64,000 bases of DNA from Microbacterium rhizomatis. GTDB taxonomy: Bacteria > Actinomycetota > Actinomycetes > Actinomycetales > Microbacteriaceae. The stretch spans positions 1,612,001-1,676,000 of the forward strand of contig NZ_VYSA01000001.1 of assembly GCF_008710745.1 (NCBI RefSeq), in the 5' to 3' direction. Shown one piece after another: positions 17,645 through 26,537 of the stretch (within the stretch, counting starts at the first letter, position 1; the number at the start of each line of letters is the position of its first letter). A program made the translations under genes and the position numbers. Under the pieces are notes generated by a model that was not told where the DNA came from, did not search any database, and saw only the letters and a list, made by a program, of their open reading frames with translations.

Positions 17645-18475
17645 ATGGAAGCGATCGTGCTGGGATTCGACGGGTCGGAGGCTTCGTTCGCCGCCCTGGA
17701 CTGGGTCGCCCAGCGCGCGGCGCGGAAGGCCTGCCGGGTAGAGATCGTGAGGATCGACCCCGGCGTCGTCGTGTTCGACGAGACCGACGAGTTCGCGTTC
17801 GACGAGGCGGAACGGCGAATCCTGGATGCCGCGCCGGACGCGGAGGTGGACTCGCACACCGTGATCGGATCGATGCCCGACACCCTCGTGGCGGCCTCGC
17901 ACGGCGCGGACCTTCTCGTCATCGGTGCGCACCAGCATCGGCCGGTGCGCACCGCGCTCACCGGCTGGCGACCGTTGCGCACGGTGGCGCAGGCCGCCGT
18001 GCCGACCGTCGTGGTCCCCGACGATGCGAAGCTGACGGACGGCTACGTGCTGGTCGGGGTGGACGACGACGACTCGTCCGCTGAAGCGCTCATGTTCGCG
18101 GCACACGAGGCGGTCGCCGCGGGAGTGGACCTCGCGGTCCTTCACGCGTGGCAGATGCCCGTGCCCGACCGGGATGGCGCGATGTCGCTGGTGGTGTCTC
18201 CGACCGAGACCAAAGCCGCGCATCGCCGCATTCTCGAGGACGCGTGCGCGCGACTGCACGAAGCGCACCCCGACCTCATCCTCCAGAAGTTCCTCGTCCA
18301 GAACAATCCGACGGCTGCACTCCTCGGCCTCGCCCCGCCCGCATCCCTTCTCGTGGTGGGAACCCATCATCGCGGAGTGCTGGCGGGCGGTTTCCTGGGT
18401 TCCGTCGCGCAAGACACCCTGCCCGCGGCGCCGATTCCGGTGTGCGTGGTGCCCGCACTGAGAGACTCGGAATGA
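17645..18475 (+). CDS. Tandem-domain universal stress protein, 276 residues (paralogue A)
   Basis: Two UspA domains are joined: MEAIVLGFDGSEASFAALDW opens the first and GYVLVGVDDDDSSAEALMFA the second. The ATP-binding glycine signature is degenerate in domain 1 (IGAHQHRPVRTALTGW). In domain 2 it is altered to VGTHHRGVLAGGFLGS, with His in place of the second Gly. ATP binding by domain 1 is therefore doubtful. AAGGGG and GGACATG-proximal purines precede the ATG. The protein is about 50% identical by eye to the one at 25654, sharing THHRGVLAGGF. It lies between two P-type ATPase genes. Confidence 0.9.
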   Translation: MEAIVLGFDGSEASFAALDWVAQRAARKACRVEIVRIDPGVVVFDETDEFAFDEAERRILDAAPDAEVDSHTVIGSMPDTLVAASHGADLLVIGAHQHRPVRTALTGWRPLRTVAQAAVPTVVVPDDAKLTDGYVLVGVDDDDSSAEALMFAAHEAVAAGVDLAVLHAWQMPVPDRDGAMSLVVSPTETKAAHRRILEDACARLHEAHPDLILQKFLVQNNPTAALLGLAPPASLLVVGTHHRGVLAGGFLGSVAQDTLPAAPIPVCVVPALRDSE

Positions 18476-18617
18476 GCACCCGGACAGCGTGAGAGGTTCG
18501 CGAGCGAGGGCGGGAGCATCCCCGCCGACCGCGTCCGGGGCGTCATCGCTCGAGGGTCCCCCCGCGTCGTCGCGTGCACGCACCGCAGACGGTCGCGCCG
18601 GCGGTGTCGGTGGGTGG

Positions 18618-20447
18618 ATGAGCCGTGGTGTGGGGCTCGTCCGACGCTTCCCATGGGTGGCGGCGACACTCGTCGTGGGCTTCGCCGCCCTGCTGCTGAC
18701 CCTCTCGCCGTGGAGCCCCGCCGGTCAGTGGCTGCTCGTCGCCTATGTCGTCCTCATGGCCGCCAGATCTGCGTGGGCGATGGTTCATGACCTCGTCAAG
18801 GGATCGTTCGGCGTCGACGTCATCGCGGTGACCGCGATCGCCGCCGCCGTGCTGGTCGGCGAAGAGTGGGCCGCGCTCGTGATCGTGCTCATGCTGACGA
18901 CGGGCGAGGCGCTGGAGGCGTACGCCGCTGCGCGCGCGCGACGCGACCTGTCTGCGCTGCTGGCCCGCAATCCGCAGACGGCTCTGCGCATCCAGCCCAG
19001 TGGCGACATCGAGCCCGTGGCCGTCGCGGCACTCTCACCGGGAGATCGGATACTCGTACGCGCCGACGAGATGATTCCCGTCGACGGGACCCTGCTGGAC
19101 TCGCCCGGTGTGCTGGACGAGTCCTCGCTCACGGGCGAGAGCCTGCCGGTCGAGAAGGAACCCGGTGACGAAGTCCTCAGCGGTGCGATGAACGGACGGA
19201 CCGCGATCACCCTCCTCGTGGTCCGCCGCGCCGACCAGAGTCAGTATCAGCAGATCGTCGCGCTCGTCGAGGACGCCGCGGCGACCAAGGCCCCGATCGT
19301 GCGCCTCGCCGATCGCTTCGCACTGCCGTTCGCGATCGCCGCGTACGTCATCGCGGGCGCGGCGTGGTGGATGTCGGGTGATCCCGCTCGCTTCGCGGAA
19401 GTGCTGGTGGTCGCCACGCCGTGTCCGCTGATCATCGCCGCGCCCGTCGCCTTCATCGCCGGGATGAGCCGCGCGGCACGGCATGGAATCATCATCCGGA
19501 CGAGCGCGACGCTCGAAGAGCTCCATCGCGTGCGCACGTTCGCCTTCGACAAGACGGGAACGCTCACGAAAGGCACGCCGGCCCTCGTGGGCGTGCAGCC
19601 GGCCGCACCCTTCACGGAAGACACCGTGCTGGGACTGGCCGCGGCTGTGGAGGCGAATTCGTCACACGCCCTCGCCGCCTCGACCGTCGCAGGCGCACGG
19701 GAGCGGGGCTTGATCCTCACCCCTGCCACGAACGCGAGCGAGACCACCGCGAGCGGCATCACCGGAACCGTCGGGGGTGCACGAGTCTCGGTCGGGAAGC
19801 GCGACTACGTCGCTGAGCACGTCGAGTCCGGCATCCCGGATCTCCGTCCTCGACCCGGTGAGATGGCGACCTACGTGGCCGTCGACGGCCGCTTCGCCGG
19901 GATGCTCGTGTTCGAGGACCGCGTCAGGGACGAAGCGCGAGCCACCCTCGACCGGCTGCGATCCTCCGGCGTGCGCACGGTCGTCATGCTCACCGGCGAT
20001 ACCTCGCCGACCGCCGAGCACATCGCCGCCGACCTCGACATCCGTGACGTGCACGCGAACTGCCTCCCGGCCGACAAGGTCTCCATCGTTCAGCACATCG
20101 CCGGCAGACCGGTGGCCATGGTGGGCGATGGAGTCAACGACGCGCCCGTTCTCGCCGCCGCCGACATCGGGATCGCCATGGGTGCGCGAGGAGCAACGGC
20201 GGCGAGCGAGGCCGCCGGTGCCGTGATCCTGCGCGACGACCTGAGCTGCGTCGCGGATGCGGTCCAGATCGCTCAGCGTACGATCCGCATCGGCCTCGAG
20301 AGCATCTGGATCGGAATCGCGCTCAGCCTCGCCCTCATGGGAGTCGCCGCGTTCGGGCTGGTGCCCGCTCTCCTCGGCGCGTGGTTGCAGGAGGGAGTCG
20401 ACGTGATCGCGATCGTCTGGGCTCTCCGTGCCACCCGCGAACGTTGA
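18618..20447 (+). CDS. Heavy-metal-type (P1B) P-type ATPase with TPC motif
   Basis: This 609-residue membrane pump has the P1B core: actuator LTGES (171-175), transmembrane metal-site motif ATPCPL (TPC at 267-269), phosphorylation site DKTGT (Asp311), and hinge GDGVNDAPVLAAADIGIAMG. There is no N-terminal CxxC metal-binding domain. TPC replaces the usual CPC, so copper specificity should not be assumed; the transported metal is unknown. The start at 18618 has only a weak GGTGG element, and the frame extends upstream to 18489. It follows the tandem universal stress protein by 142 bp, with no separate DosR-like box, so it may be read through from box 5. Confidence 0.88.
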   Translation: MSRGVGLVRRFPWVAATLVVGFAALLLTLSPWSPAGQWLLVAYVVLMAARSAWAMVHDLVKGSFGVDVIAVTAIAAAVLVGEEWAALVIVLMLTTGEALEAYAAARARRDLSALLARNPQTALRIQPSGDIEPVAVAALSPGDRILVRADEMIPVDGTLLDSPGVLDESSLTGESLPVEKEPGDEVLSGAMNGRTAITLLVVRRADQSQYQQIVALVEDAAATKAPIVRLADRFALPFAIAAYVIAGAAWWMSGDPARFAEVLVVATPCPLIIAAPVAFIAGMSRAARHGIIIRTSATLEELHRVRTFAFDKTGTLTKGTPALVGVQPAAPFTEDTVLGLAAAVEANSSHALAASTVAGARERGLILTPATNASETTASGITGTVGGARVSVGKRDYVAEHVESGIPDLRPRPGEMATYVAVDGRFAGMLVFEDRVRDEARATLDRLRSSGVRTVVMLTGDTSPTAEHIAADLDIRDVHANCLPADKVSIVQHIAGRPVAMVGDGVNDAPVLAAADIGIAMGARGATAASEAAGAVILRDDLSCVADAVQIAQRTIRIGLESIWIGIALSLALMGVAAFGLVPALLGAWLQEGVDVIAIVWALRATRER

Positions 20448-20480
20448 GCGCCCCACCGCTGCCGGCGGCGCACGGGCGAT

Positions 20481-20494
20481 GGGACCTACGGCCC
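20481..20494. promoter_or_regulatory. DosR-like box 6 (GGGACCTACGGCCC)
   Basis: One mismatch to the local consensus in the central spacer. It lies 88 bp before the ATG of the universal stress protein at 20583. Confidence 0.62.
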
Positions 20495-20582
20495 TATGAC
20501 GGGGAGCTGCGTCAGCGGAAGGTGGATGCAGGCACGAGCTGCTGGCACCGCACGGACGACAGCACAGAATCGGAGATCGATC

Positions 20583-21074
20583 ATGGACAACGCCTCCGCC
20601 GTGAAGCCGATCGTCGTCGGCGTCGACGGTTCGCCCGGTTCCATCGACGCGCTGAGGAAAGCCGCAGAGCTCGCCCGAGCCCTCCAGCTGCCCCTCCGAG
20701 CCGTCACCGCCTGGCAGTTCCCGGTGACGTACGACGGAAGCCTCACCGAGACGTGGGTGCCGGAGACGGCGGCCCGAGAGCTGCTGGACTCCGCCATCGA
20801 GAGCGCCTTCGACCACGAGCCGCCCCTCGCCCTCACGACGGCCACCGTCGCAGGCCCGAGCGCGAGGTCGCTGATCACGGAGAGCGAGCACGCGTCGATG
20901 CTGGTGGTCGGAAGCCGGGGAAGGGGCGGATTCGTCGGCCTGCTGCTGGGCTCGGTGAGCACGTCCTGCGCCCAGCACGCGCACTGCCCCGTGCTGATCA
21001 TGCGCCCGGTCGACGAGCCCGGCGCGGCCGCCGCCTCCGGGACAGCCCACGACCACGTCGGGGCCGTGTCGTGA
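20583..21074 (+). CDS. Universal stress protein, single UspA domain, 163 residues
   Basis: The protein has one UspA domain with VKPIVVGVDGSPGSIDALRK at the start and an intact ATP-binding signature, VGSRGRGGFVGLLLGSVS. It is a close paralogue of the protein at 8451-8954. GGAG lies nine bases before the ATG. Its stop overlaps the GTG start of the next gene by four bases (GTGA), so the two are translationally coupled. The DosR-like box at 20481-20494 is the likely control site. Confidence 0.92.
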   Translation: MDNASAVKPIVVGVDGSPGSIDALRKAAELARALQLPLRAVTAWQFPVTYDGSLTETWVPETAARELLDSAIESAFDHEPPLALTTATVAGPSARSLITESEHASMLVVGSRGRGGFVGLLLGSVSTSCAQHAHCPVLIMRPVDEPGAAAASGTAHDHVGAVS

Positions 21075-21718
21075 ACGAGACCCCCGCGTCACCGCACTCC
21101 GCCGTCCCGACGGGGCGACCCATCGGCGCCTCGGCGACCGATCCGAATCCTTACCTCGCGATGAGCATCCCGCCTCCGCCCAGCGCAGCCGAGTCCGGCG
21201 TCGAGGAACTGACGGTGGACCAGTGCTGGCAGATGCTTCAGAGCGAAGACCTGGGCAGGGTCGCCATCGACAACATCGACGGAACGCCTGACCTGTTCCC
21301 GGTCAACTACCTCGTGCGTGACGAGAAGCTGTACTTCCGTTCGGCGCCGGGTCGAAAACTCCGCAGCATCGCACAGAATCCCGAAGTCGCTTTCGAAGTG
21401 GACGGGAGGGTCGCGGGCATTCGCTGGAGCGTGGTGGTGCGCGGGACCGCGGAGCGGATGAACGTGGATGCCGAGATCACCGAGGCGGGAGTCCTCGACC
21501 TCGTGTCAGCCAGCCCCACGCGCAAGTTCAACTTCATCCGGCTCACCCCCGGCTCCGTCAGCGGGCGACGATTTCGCGTGCCGCCCCGACCTCGCGGCTC
21601 GAGCGCGGAGGCGGGTGCCATCGCGTCCGTCTCGGAAACGGGCCACCGCGGGGTCGAGCCCACGGGCTCGCGCAGCACGAAACCGCTCCCCATCCCGCAC
21701 ATCTCCCCGAGACCGTGA
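21071..21718 (+). CDS. Pyridoxamine 5'-phosphate oxidase-like split-barrel protein (paralogue 2, extended)
   Basis: The core (about 45-165) matches the two other small split-barrel proteins of the island: VDQCWQMLQSEDLGRVAI, DLFPVNYLVRDEKLYFRSAP and RKLRSIAQNPEVAFEVDG. It has a 45-residue proline/serine-rich N-terminal extension and a 50-residue C-terminal tail absent from its paralogues, both probably disordered. It starts at a GTG overlapping the universal stress protein stop. A strong terminator hairpin follows at 21751. Cofactor (FMN or F420) and substrate are unknown. Confidence 0.85.
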   Translation: MNETPASPHSAVPTGRPIGASATDPNPYLAMSIPPPPSAAESGVEELTVDQCWQMLQSEDLGRVAIDNIDGTPDLFPVNYLVRDEKLYFRSAPGRKLRSIAQNPEVAFEVDGRVAGIRWSVVVRGTAERMNVDAEITEAGVLDLVSASPTRKFNFIRLTPGSVSGRRFRVPPRPRGSSAEAGAIASVSETGHRGVEPTGSRSTKPLPIPHISPRP

Positions 21719-21750
21719 CCGCTCGCGTCCGCGTATGAGCCATCGCCTCC

Positions 21751-21780
21751 GGACCGCCCGCAGAGTACTGCGGGCGGTCC
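21751..21780. terminator. Bidirectional terminator-like hairpin at a convergent gene junction
   Basis: A perfect 13-bp stem, GGACCGCCCGCAG and its complement, closes a four-base loop (AGTA). It sits between the convergent stops at 21718 and 21822, the expected place for a shared terminator. No U-run is obvious, as is common in high-GC actinobacteria. Confidence 0.75.
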
Positions 21781-21821
21781 GTGACGCGTGACTCGGCGGC
21801 ATCGGGCCACCGCATCCCCTC

Positions 21822-22448
21822 CTAGCGGAGGATCCCCTGCCGACGCGCGGCCGAGACCGCGGCGGTGCGCGAGTTGACGTTGAGCTTGGAGAAGATGTGC
21901 GCCAGGTGCGACTTCACGGTCGTCTCGCTCACGAAGAGCTCCCCCGCGACGTCGACGTTCGATCGGCCCGCTGCAACGAGCTCGAGGACCTGGATCTCGC
22001 GGCTGCTGAGGCTGACCTGCGGAGCGCGCAGCCGGCCCAGAAGCCGGGACGCGATCACGGGAGCCAGGGCGCTCTCGCCGCCCGCAGCGGCGCGGACGGC
22101 GGCGACGAGCTCGTGCGGCGGGGCGTCCTTCAGCAGGTACCCGCTGGCGCCGGCCTCGACCGCGCCGAGGATGTCGGCGTCGGAGTCGTAGTTCGTCAGG
22201 ACGAGAACGTAAGGAGGTGCGTCGAGCGAGCGGATGCGCCGCGTCGCGTCCACTCCGGTCGCCGCGTGAGCGGCTCCGAACTGCAGGTCCATCAGCACCA
22301 CGTCCGGATTCTCGCGCTGGGCGAGTGCGACGGCGTCGTCGGGTGTGCCGGCTTCGGCGACGACCTCGAAGTCCTCCTCCGTGCTGAACAGGGCGATGAG
22401 GCCGGCGCGGACGATGGGGTGGTCGTCGGCGATCACGAGCCGGATCAT
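21822..22448 (-). CDS. NarL/LuxR-type response regulator
   Basis: This 208-residue regulator has a receiver domain (MIRLVIADDHPIVRAGLIAL; phosphoacceptor Asp54 in VLMDLQ; Lys in GYLLKDAPPHE) and a LuxR-type HTH (LSSREIQVLELVAAGRSNVD then VSETTVKSHLAHIFSKLNV). Its ATG overlaps the stop of the histidine kinase gene by four bases. It presumably acts on the divergent ABC exporter at 23795-25551, but no binding site is identified. Confidence 0.93.
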   Translation of the reverse strand: MIRLVIADDHPIVRAGLIALFSTEEDFEVVAEAGTPDDAVALAQRENPDVVLMDLQFGAAHAATGVDATRRIRSLDAPPYVLVLTNYDSDADILGAVEAGASGYLLKDAPPHELVAAVRAAAGGESALAPVIASRLLGRLRAPQVSLSSREIQVLELVAAGRSNVDVAGELFVSETTVKSHLAHIFSKLNVNSRTAAVSAARRQGILR

Positions 22449-23629
22449 GCAGGCTCCGGCAGTCGGAGGTCGACGGCCAGCGTCGTCCCCTGACCGGGCG
22501 CGGCATCGATGGCGAGCGTTCCACCGAGCTGCTCGACGCGCTCCGAGGTGGCTCGCAGACCGAAGGAGTCCGATCTGTCGCCCATCTCCTGCAGGGCGAC
22601 CCGGGGGTCGAACCCGGTGCCGTCGTCGGAGACGGTCAACCGGAGCTGGTCGTCGACGATCGCGATCTCGATCGTGGCGGCGGTGGCGTGGGCGTGCTGG
22701 ATGACGTTCGCGATCGCTCCCTGCGCGATGCGCAGCAGGGCCGTCTGCAGGTGCATCGGCAGGGTGATCGTGTCGGAGACGCGCACCTGCACGTCGAGCC
22801 CCCGCGTGGCCCACTGCGTGCGAGCGAGCCGGCGAAGCGCGCCGCCGAGGGTCTGGTCATCGAGCTGCGGAGGGGTGAGTTCACGGATGAACCGCCGCGC
22901 CTCGGCGAGGTTGGCCGCCGCAGTCTCGCGGGCGAGCCGGATGTGCTCGATTCCGGGACGGCCGGGGTCGGCGCGCTCGGCGGCGTGCAGGAGCATCTGG
23001 ATGCTGGAGAGGCCCTGAGCGAGCGTGTCGTGGATCTCGCGGGCCAACCTCGCGCGCTCTGCGAGGACTCCGGACTCGTGCTCGGTCGCGGCCAGAAGCC
23101 CCTGTGTCGCCAGGAGTTCTGCCACCAGCGCCTCTCGCTGCCGGGCCTCGCGGGCGAGGGACTGGTAGCCGAGTCCGATGAGGAGCGCGACGCCGGCGCC
23201 GACGAGCGGGCCGACGACGCCGCCCACCGTCCATCCGCTGTGGAGACCGAGCGCACAGATGGCGACGACCGTCGACACCAGGACGGCGAGCGAGCCCCAC
23301 CCCCGACCGAGGAGATGCAGGTAGAGGAAGAAGAGCGGAAAGACGAGGTAAGCGGCATCCGGGCTCACCCACACCAGGACGACCCACTCGATCGTCAGGA
23401 GCGCGAGCCACACGAACGACAGCGGGCCACGGGCCCGGGCGGGCCGGGCGAGCACAGCCCCGAGCGCGTAGGTGACGACGAGGAGCACCGTCATGACGAT
23501 CACGGTGACGCTCGCATCCGTCGGAGCCACGAGTGCGCGAACGACGACCAGCACGCTGAGGCCGACGAACAGCGCATGCAAGCCGGTACGCAGACCCACG
23601 AAAACCGGGGTCAATGCGGTGTGCGCCAT
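22445..23629 (-). CDS. Membrane sensor histidine kinase (HisKA_3 type)
   Basis: The 394-residue kinase has about five N-terminal helices (about 10-155), a short linker, the dimerisation/phosphoacceptor box LAREIHDTLAQGLSSIQMLL (His200) and a C-terminal ATPase domain (NVIQHAHATAATIEIA, VSDDGTGFDP). I chose MAHTALTP at 23629 rather than the longer frame. It has no Shine-Dalgarno site, but TAAAGT lies seven bases upstream, as for a leaderless transcript. The gene is coupled to its response regulator and divergent from an ABC exporter, a layout typical of antimicrobial- or envelope-stress modules. Confidence 0.9.
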   Translation of the reverse strand: MAHTALTPVFVGLRTGLHALFVGLSVLVVVRALVAPTDASVTVIVMTVLLVVTYALGAVLARPARARGPLSFVWLALLTIEWVVLVWVSPDAAYLVFPLFFLYLHLLGRGWGSLAVLVSTVVAICALGLHSGWTVGGVVGPLVGAGVALLIGLGYQSLAREARQREALVAELLATQGLLAATEHESGVLAERARLAREIHDTLAQGLSSIQMLLHAAERADPGRPGIEHIRLARETAAANLAEARRFIRELTPPQLDDQTLGGALRRLARTQWATRGLDVQVRVSDTITLPMHLQTALLRIAQGAIANVIQHAHATAATIEIAIVDDQLRLTVSDDGTGFDPRVALQEMGDRSDSFGLRATSERVEQLGGTLAIDAAPGQGTTLAVDLRLPEPA

Positions 23630-23636
23630 GGGCTGA

Positions 23637-23642
23637 ACTTTA
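23637..23642 (-). promoter_or_regulatory. -10 hexamer TAAAGT ahead of the histidine kinase
   Basis: On the minus strand TAAAGT ends seven bases before the ATG at 23629, consistent with near-leaderless transcription. Confidence 0.4.
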
Positions 23643-23794
23643 CGCGCCGCCCCGACCGCGGTCATCGTACGAAAGGACGATCGGCCGCTCCACCATCAGG
23701 TCGGGGAACGGTGCCCGGGTGGCCGATGACGCGCACTCGGCCGAGAGCGAGAGTGGAGTGGTCGCCGCATCCGGCGGCAGGAAAGGCACGCACC

Positions 23795-24862
23795 ATGTTC
23801 GTCGCATTGCGCGATCTCCGCTTCGCTCGAGGCCGGTTCATCCTCATCGGCTCGGTCGTCGCCCTCATCACCGTCCTGGTCGGATTCCTGAGCGGACTGA
23901 CCGGAGGGCTCGCCACTCAGAACATCTCCGCGGTGCTCGCGCTCCCCGGCGACCGCATCGTGTTCGCGGCTCCGACCGGCGGCGGCACAGTCAGCTTCTC
24001 CGATTCCACGATCACAGAGCAGCAGGCGACCGATTGGGCGGAGACGGCGGGCGTCACCGCGGTTGCGCCCGTGGGGATCAGCCAGACCCGGGCCGAGGCG
24101 GGCGACACCCGCGCGGCCATCGCCGTCTTCGGCGTGCGCCCGGGATTCGACGCCACCGCCCCGTCGCAAGACGGCCGGCTCGGACTGTCCGAGCCCGCAG
24201 CGGCCGCCCTCGGCGTCACCACCGGGGATGCTGTCACGATCGCGGGCACGGTCTACACCGTCGAGTCCGTCGGCGGCGACAGCTGGTACAGCCACACCCC
24301 GGTCGTGCAGATGACCCTTCACGACTGGCAGGCTTCCTCGACCGCCACCGGCAATCTCGGCGCGTACGCCACGGTCCTCGCCGTGAGCGGGAGCCCCGAC
24401 TGGGGTGCGGCGGACGCCGCGAACGCCACGGTGTCCGAGACGATCATCGGATCGCTGACGGCGTTGAGCGCATTCCGCTCCGAGATCGGCTCGCTTCTGC
24501 TCATGGTCGCGATGCTGTTCGGCATCTCCGGACTCGTGATCGGCGCGTTCTTCACCGTCTGGACCATGCAGCGCAAAGGCGACATCGCCGTCCTCAAGGC
24601 CCTCGGCGCCAGTACGGCATCCCTCGTCCGAGACGCGCTCGGCCAGGCCCTGATCGTGCTGGCCGCGGGTATCGGAATCGGCTTGGGGCTCGTCGCCGTG
24701 TTCGGCGCGCTCGCCGGCGCCGCGCTGCCGTTCCTGCTCAGTCCGCTCACCACCGTCCTTCCGGGTGTGATCATGATCGCCCTCGGCCTTGCCGGGGCCG
24801 CGTTCGCACTCCGCTCCGTCACCTCCGCCGACCCTCTCACCGCCCTCGGGAGCAACCGATGA
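23795..24862 (+). CDS. FtsX/MacB-type ABC transporter permease
   Basis: The 355-residue protein has one N-terminal helix (FILIGSVVALITVLVGFLSG), a large extracytoplasmic domain (about 45-235) and three C-terminal helices. The latter include LLLMVAMLFGISGLVIGAFF and the FtsX-typical MQRKGDIAVLKALGAS. This is the single-FtsX layout of DevC/MacB-like exporters. GGAAAGG lies seven bases before the ATG. It is coupled to the ATPase gene downstream (ATGA overlap) and divergent from a two-component pair, suggesting export of a peptide or lipid or resistance to an envelope-active compound. Confidence 0.9.
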   Translation: MFVALRDLRFARGRFILIGSVVALITVLVGFLSGLTGGLATQNISAVLALPGDRIVFAAPTGGGTVSFSDSTITEQQATDWAETAGVTAVAPVGISQTRAEAGDTRAAIAVFGVRPGFDATAPSQDGRLGLSEPAAAALGVTTGDAVTIAGTVYTVESVGGDSWYSHTPVVQMTLHDWQASSTATGNLGAYATVLAVSGSPDWGAADAANATVSETIIGSLTALSAFRSEIGSLLLMVAMLFGISGLVIGAFFTVWTMQRKGDIAVLKALGASTASLVRDALGQALIVLAAGIGIGLGLVAVFGALAGAALPFLLSPLTTVLPGVIMIALGLAGAAFALRSVTSADPLTALGSNR

Positions 24863-25551
24863 TCCGACTCGACCACATCACCCTGACCTTCCCGGACGGA
24901 GACGGCCGTGTCACGGCCGTCGACGACGTCTCACTGACCGCCCACCCGGGGACGGTCACCGGTATCACCGGGCCCAGTGGATCGGGCAAATCGAGCCTCC
25001 TCGCCGTCGCCGCCACCCTGATCCGGCCCGATTCGGGTCAGATCCGCATCGACGACGTCGACGCCGGCGGGCTGGACGCCGCTGACGCGACCGAGCTGCG
25101 CCGCGACAAGATCGGGATCGTGTTCCAGCAGTCGAACCTGATCCCCTCGCTCACCGCTCGCGAGCAGCTGACCGTCATGAACGAGCTCGGCGCTCGGCAC
25201 AGTCGTCGCACCCGGAGCGCTGCTGTCGCGAGGGCGGACGTGCTTCTGGACGCCGTCGGGCTCGCAGACCACGCACAGAAGCGACCGCACCAGCTCTCAG
25301 GCGGTCAACGCCAGCGCATCAACATCGCCCGCGCCCTCATGAACGACCCGAGCGTGCTCCTCATCGACGAACCCACGAGCGCCCTCGATCAGGAACGAGG
25401 GGCGAGCATCATCGACCTCATCCTGCGACTGACCGGCGAACTCGACACGTCGACCCTGCTCGTGACCCACGACCTCGTCCACCTGCCCCGCATGCACGGC
25501 GTCGTCCACCTCGTCGATGGGCGACTCGTGGATGCTCTCGCCACCGCGTGA
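24859..25551 (+). CDS. ABC transporter ATP-binding protein (LolD/MacB type)
   Basis: This 230-residue ATPase powers the preceding FtsX-type permease. It shows Walker A GPSGSGKSS, the Q-loop FQQSNLIPSL, the signature LSGGQRQRINIARAL, Walker B VLLIDEPTSALD and the switch histidine in LLVTHD. The ATG overlaps the permease stop (ATGA). The pair is a typical two-gene exporter. The next gene downstream has its own DosR-like box, so it is probably a separate unit. Confidence 0.93.
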   Translation: MIRLDHITLTFPDGDGRVTAVDDVSLTAHPGTVTGITGPSGSGKSSLLAVAATLIRPDSGQIRIDDVDAGGLDAADATELRRDKIGIVFQQSNLIPSLTAREQLTVMNELGARHSRRTRSAAVARADVLLDAVGLADHAQKRPHQLSGGQRQRINIARALMNDPSVLLIDEPTSALDQERGASIIDLILRLTGELDTSTLLVTHDLVHLPRMHGVVHLVDGRLVDALATA

Positions 25552-25572
25552 TCGCAGGCTCGGACGGGTCGA

Positions 25573-25586
25573 GGGACTTTCGCCTC
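25573..25586. promoter_or_regulatory. DosR-like box 7 (GGGACTTTCGCCTC)
   Basis: The left half-site GGGACTTT matches the mycobacterial consensus; the right half is degenerate. It lies 67 bp before the ATG of the tandem universal stress protein at 25654. Confidence 0.5.
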
Positions 25587-25653
25587 TGTGGCGTTCCCTG
25601 CGCCCGACCTACCGTCGACACGGAAGTCGGTGCGTGGCGTGGAGGAGGATCCG

Positions 25654-26481
25654 ATGGAGACCATCGTGGTGGGAGTCGACGGGTCCAAGCCGTCGATGGT
25701 GGCGGTGGACTGGGTCGCGGAGCGGGTCGCGGGCACCACCCGTCGGGTCGATCTCGTGCGGGTGGATTCTCCTCTGGTCGTCGCGGAAGTGATCGAGGAC
25801 ATCGCCTTCGCCGAAGCGGAAGCGCGCCTGAGGGACATCGCACCGAACACCGAGGTCGAGTCCACCATCGTGCCGGGCCGGATGCCCGAAGCGCTGCTGC
25901 GGGCAGCGAGGGATGCGGACCTGCTCGTCATCGGCGAGCATCGACGCCGGCCGGTCCGCGCAGCGATTCACGGATGGCTGCCGCTCAGAGTGGCAGCCCA
26001 ATCGGAGAAGCCGGTCGTGGTCGTTCCCGACGATTGGACCGCCGCGGACGGCACGATCGTGGTCGGGGTGGATGACGACGACTCATCGGACGCGGCCATC
26101 GCCTTCGCGGCGCGGGAGGCCGACACCGCTGATGCGGAACTGCACCTGGTGCATGCGTGGCAGATGCCCACGCCCGAGATGAGCGGTTCGGTCGCGATCC
26201 TGGCGTCGCCGATCGAGGAGCAGGCCCGTCACCGCGTGATCCTGGAGGACGCGTGCACGTCGGTCGCACGAACGCATCCCCGCCTGCGGATCGTTCGGAC
26301 TCTGGTACGGGACAGCCCCGCCGCGGCGATAGCGGGGACCGCTCGCGATGCATCGCTCGTCGTGGTGGGAACGCACCATCGCGGGGTGCTTGCCGGAGGA
26401 TTCTTCGGATCTGTGGGGCAGAGCCTTCTGGTCGACTCCGCAACCCCGGTCTGCGTCGTGCCGACCCCGCCCCCGGTATGA
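25654..26481 (+). CDS. Tandem-domain universal stress protein, 275 residues (paralogue B)
   Basis: It contains two UspA domains, beginning METIVVGVDGSKPSMVAVDW and TIVVGVDDDDSSDAAIAFAA. As in the paralogue at 17645, the ATP-binding glycine loop is lost in domain 1 (IGEHRRRPVRAAIHGW) and altered in domain 2 (VGTHHRGVLAGGFFGS). GGAGGAG lies six bases before the ATG. It directly precedes the DosS-like sensor kinase and may be transcribed with it, although a -10-like TAGACT lies between them. Confidence 0.9.
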   Translation: METIVVGVDGSKPSMVAVDWVAERVAGTTRRVDLVRVDSPLVVAEVIEDIAFAEAEARLRDIAPNTEVESTIVPGRMPEALLRAARDADLLVIGEHRRRPVRAAIHGWLPLRVAAQSEKPVVVVPDDWTAADGTIVVGVDDDDSSDAAIAFAAREADTADAELHLVHAWQMPTPEMSGSVAILASPIEEQARHRVILEDACTSVARTHPRLRIVRTLVRDSPAAAIAGTARDASLVVVGTHHRGVLAGGFFGSVGQSLLVDSATPVCVVPTPPPV

Positions 26482-26511
26482 CCGGCACCTGTTACCTCGG
26501 AGAGACATGGC

Positions 26512-26517
26512 TAGACT
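26512..26517 (+). promoter_or_regulatory. -10 hexamer TAGACT ahead of the DosS-like gene
   Basis: TAGACT lies 20 bp before the ATG at 26538. The same hexamer serves as the probable -10 of the divergent genes around 41770, so it looks like a housekeeping element here. It would give the dosS-dosR pair a basal promoter of its own. No good -35 is visible. Confidence 0.35.
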
Positions 26518-26537
26518 CGCCGCGACAGGGGACGGCC

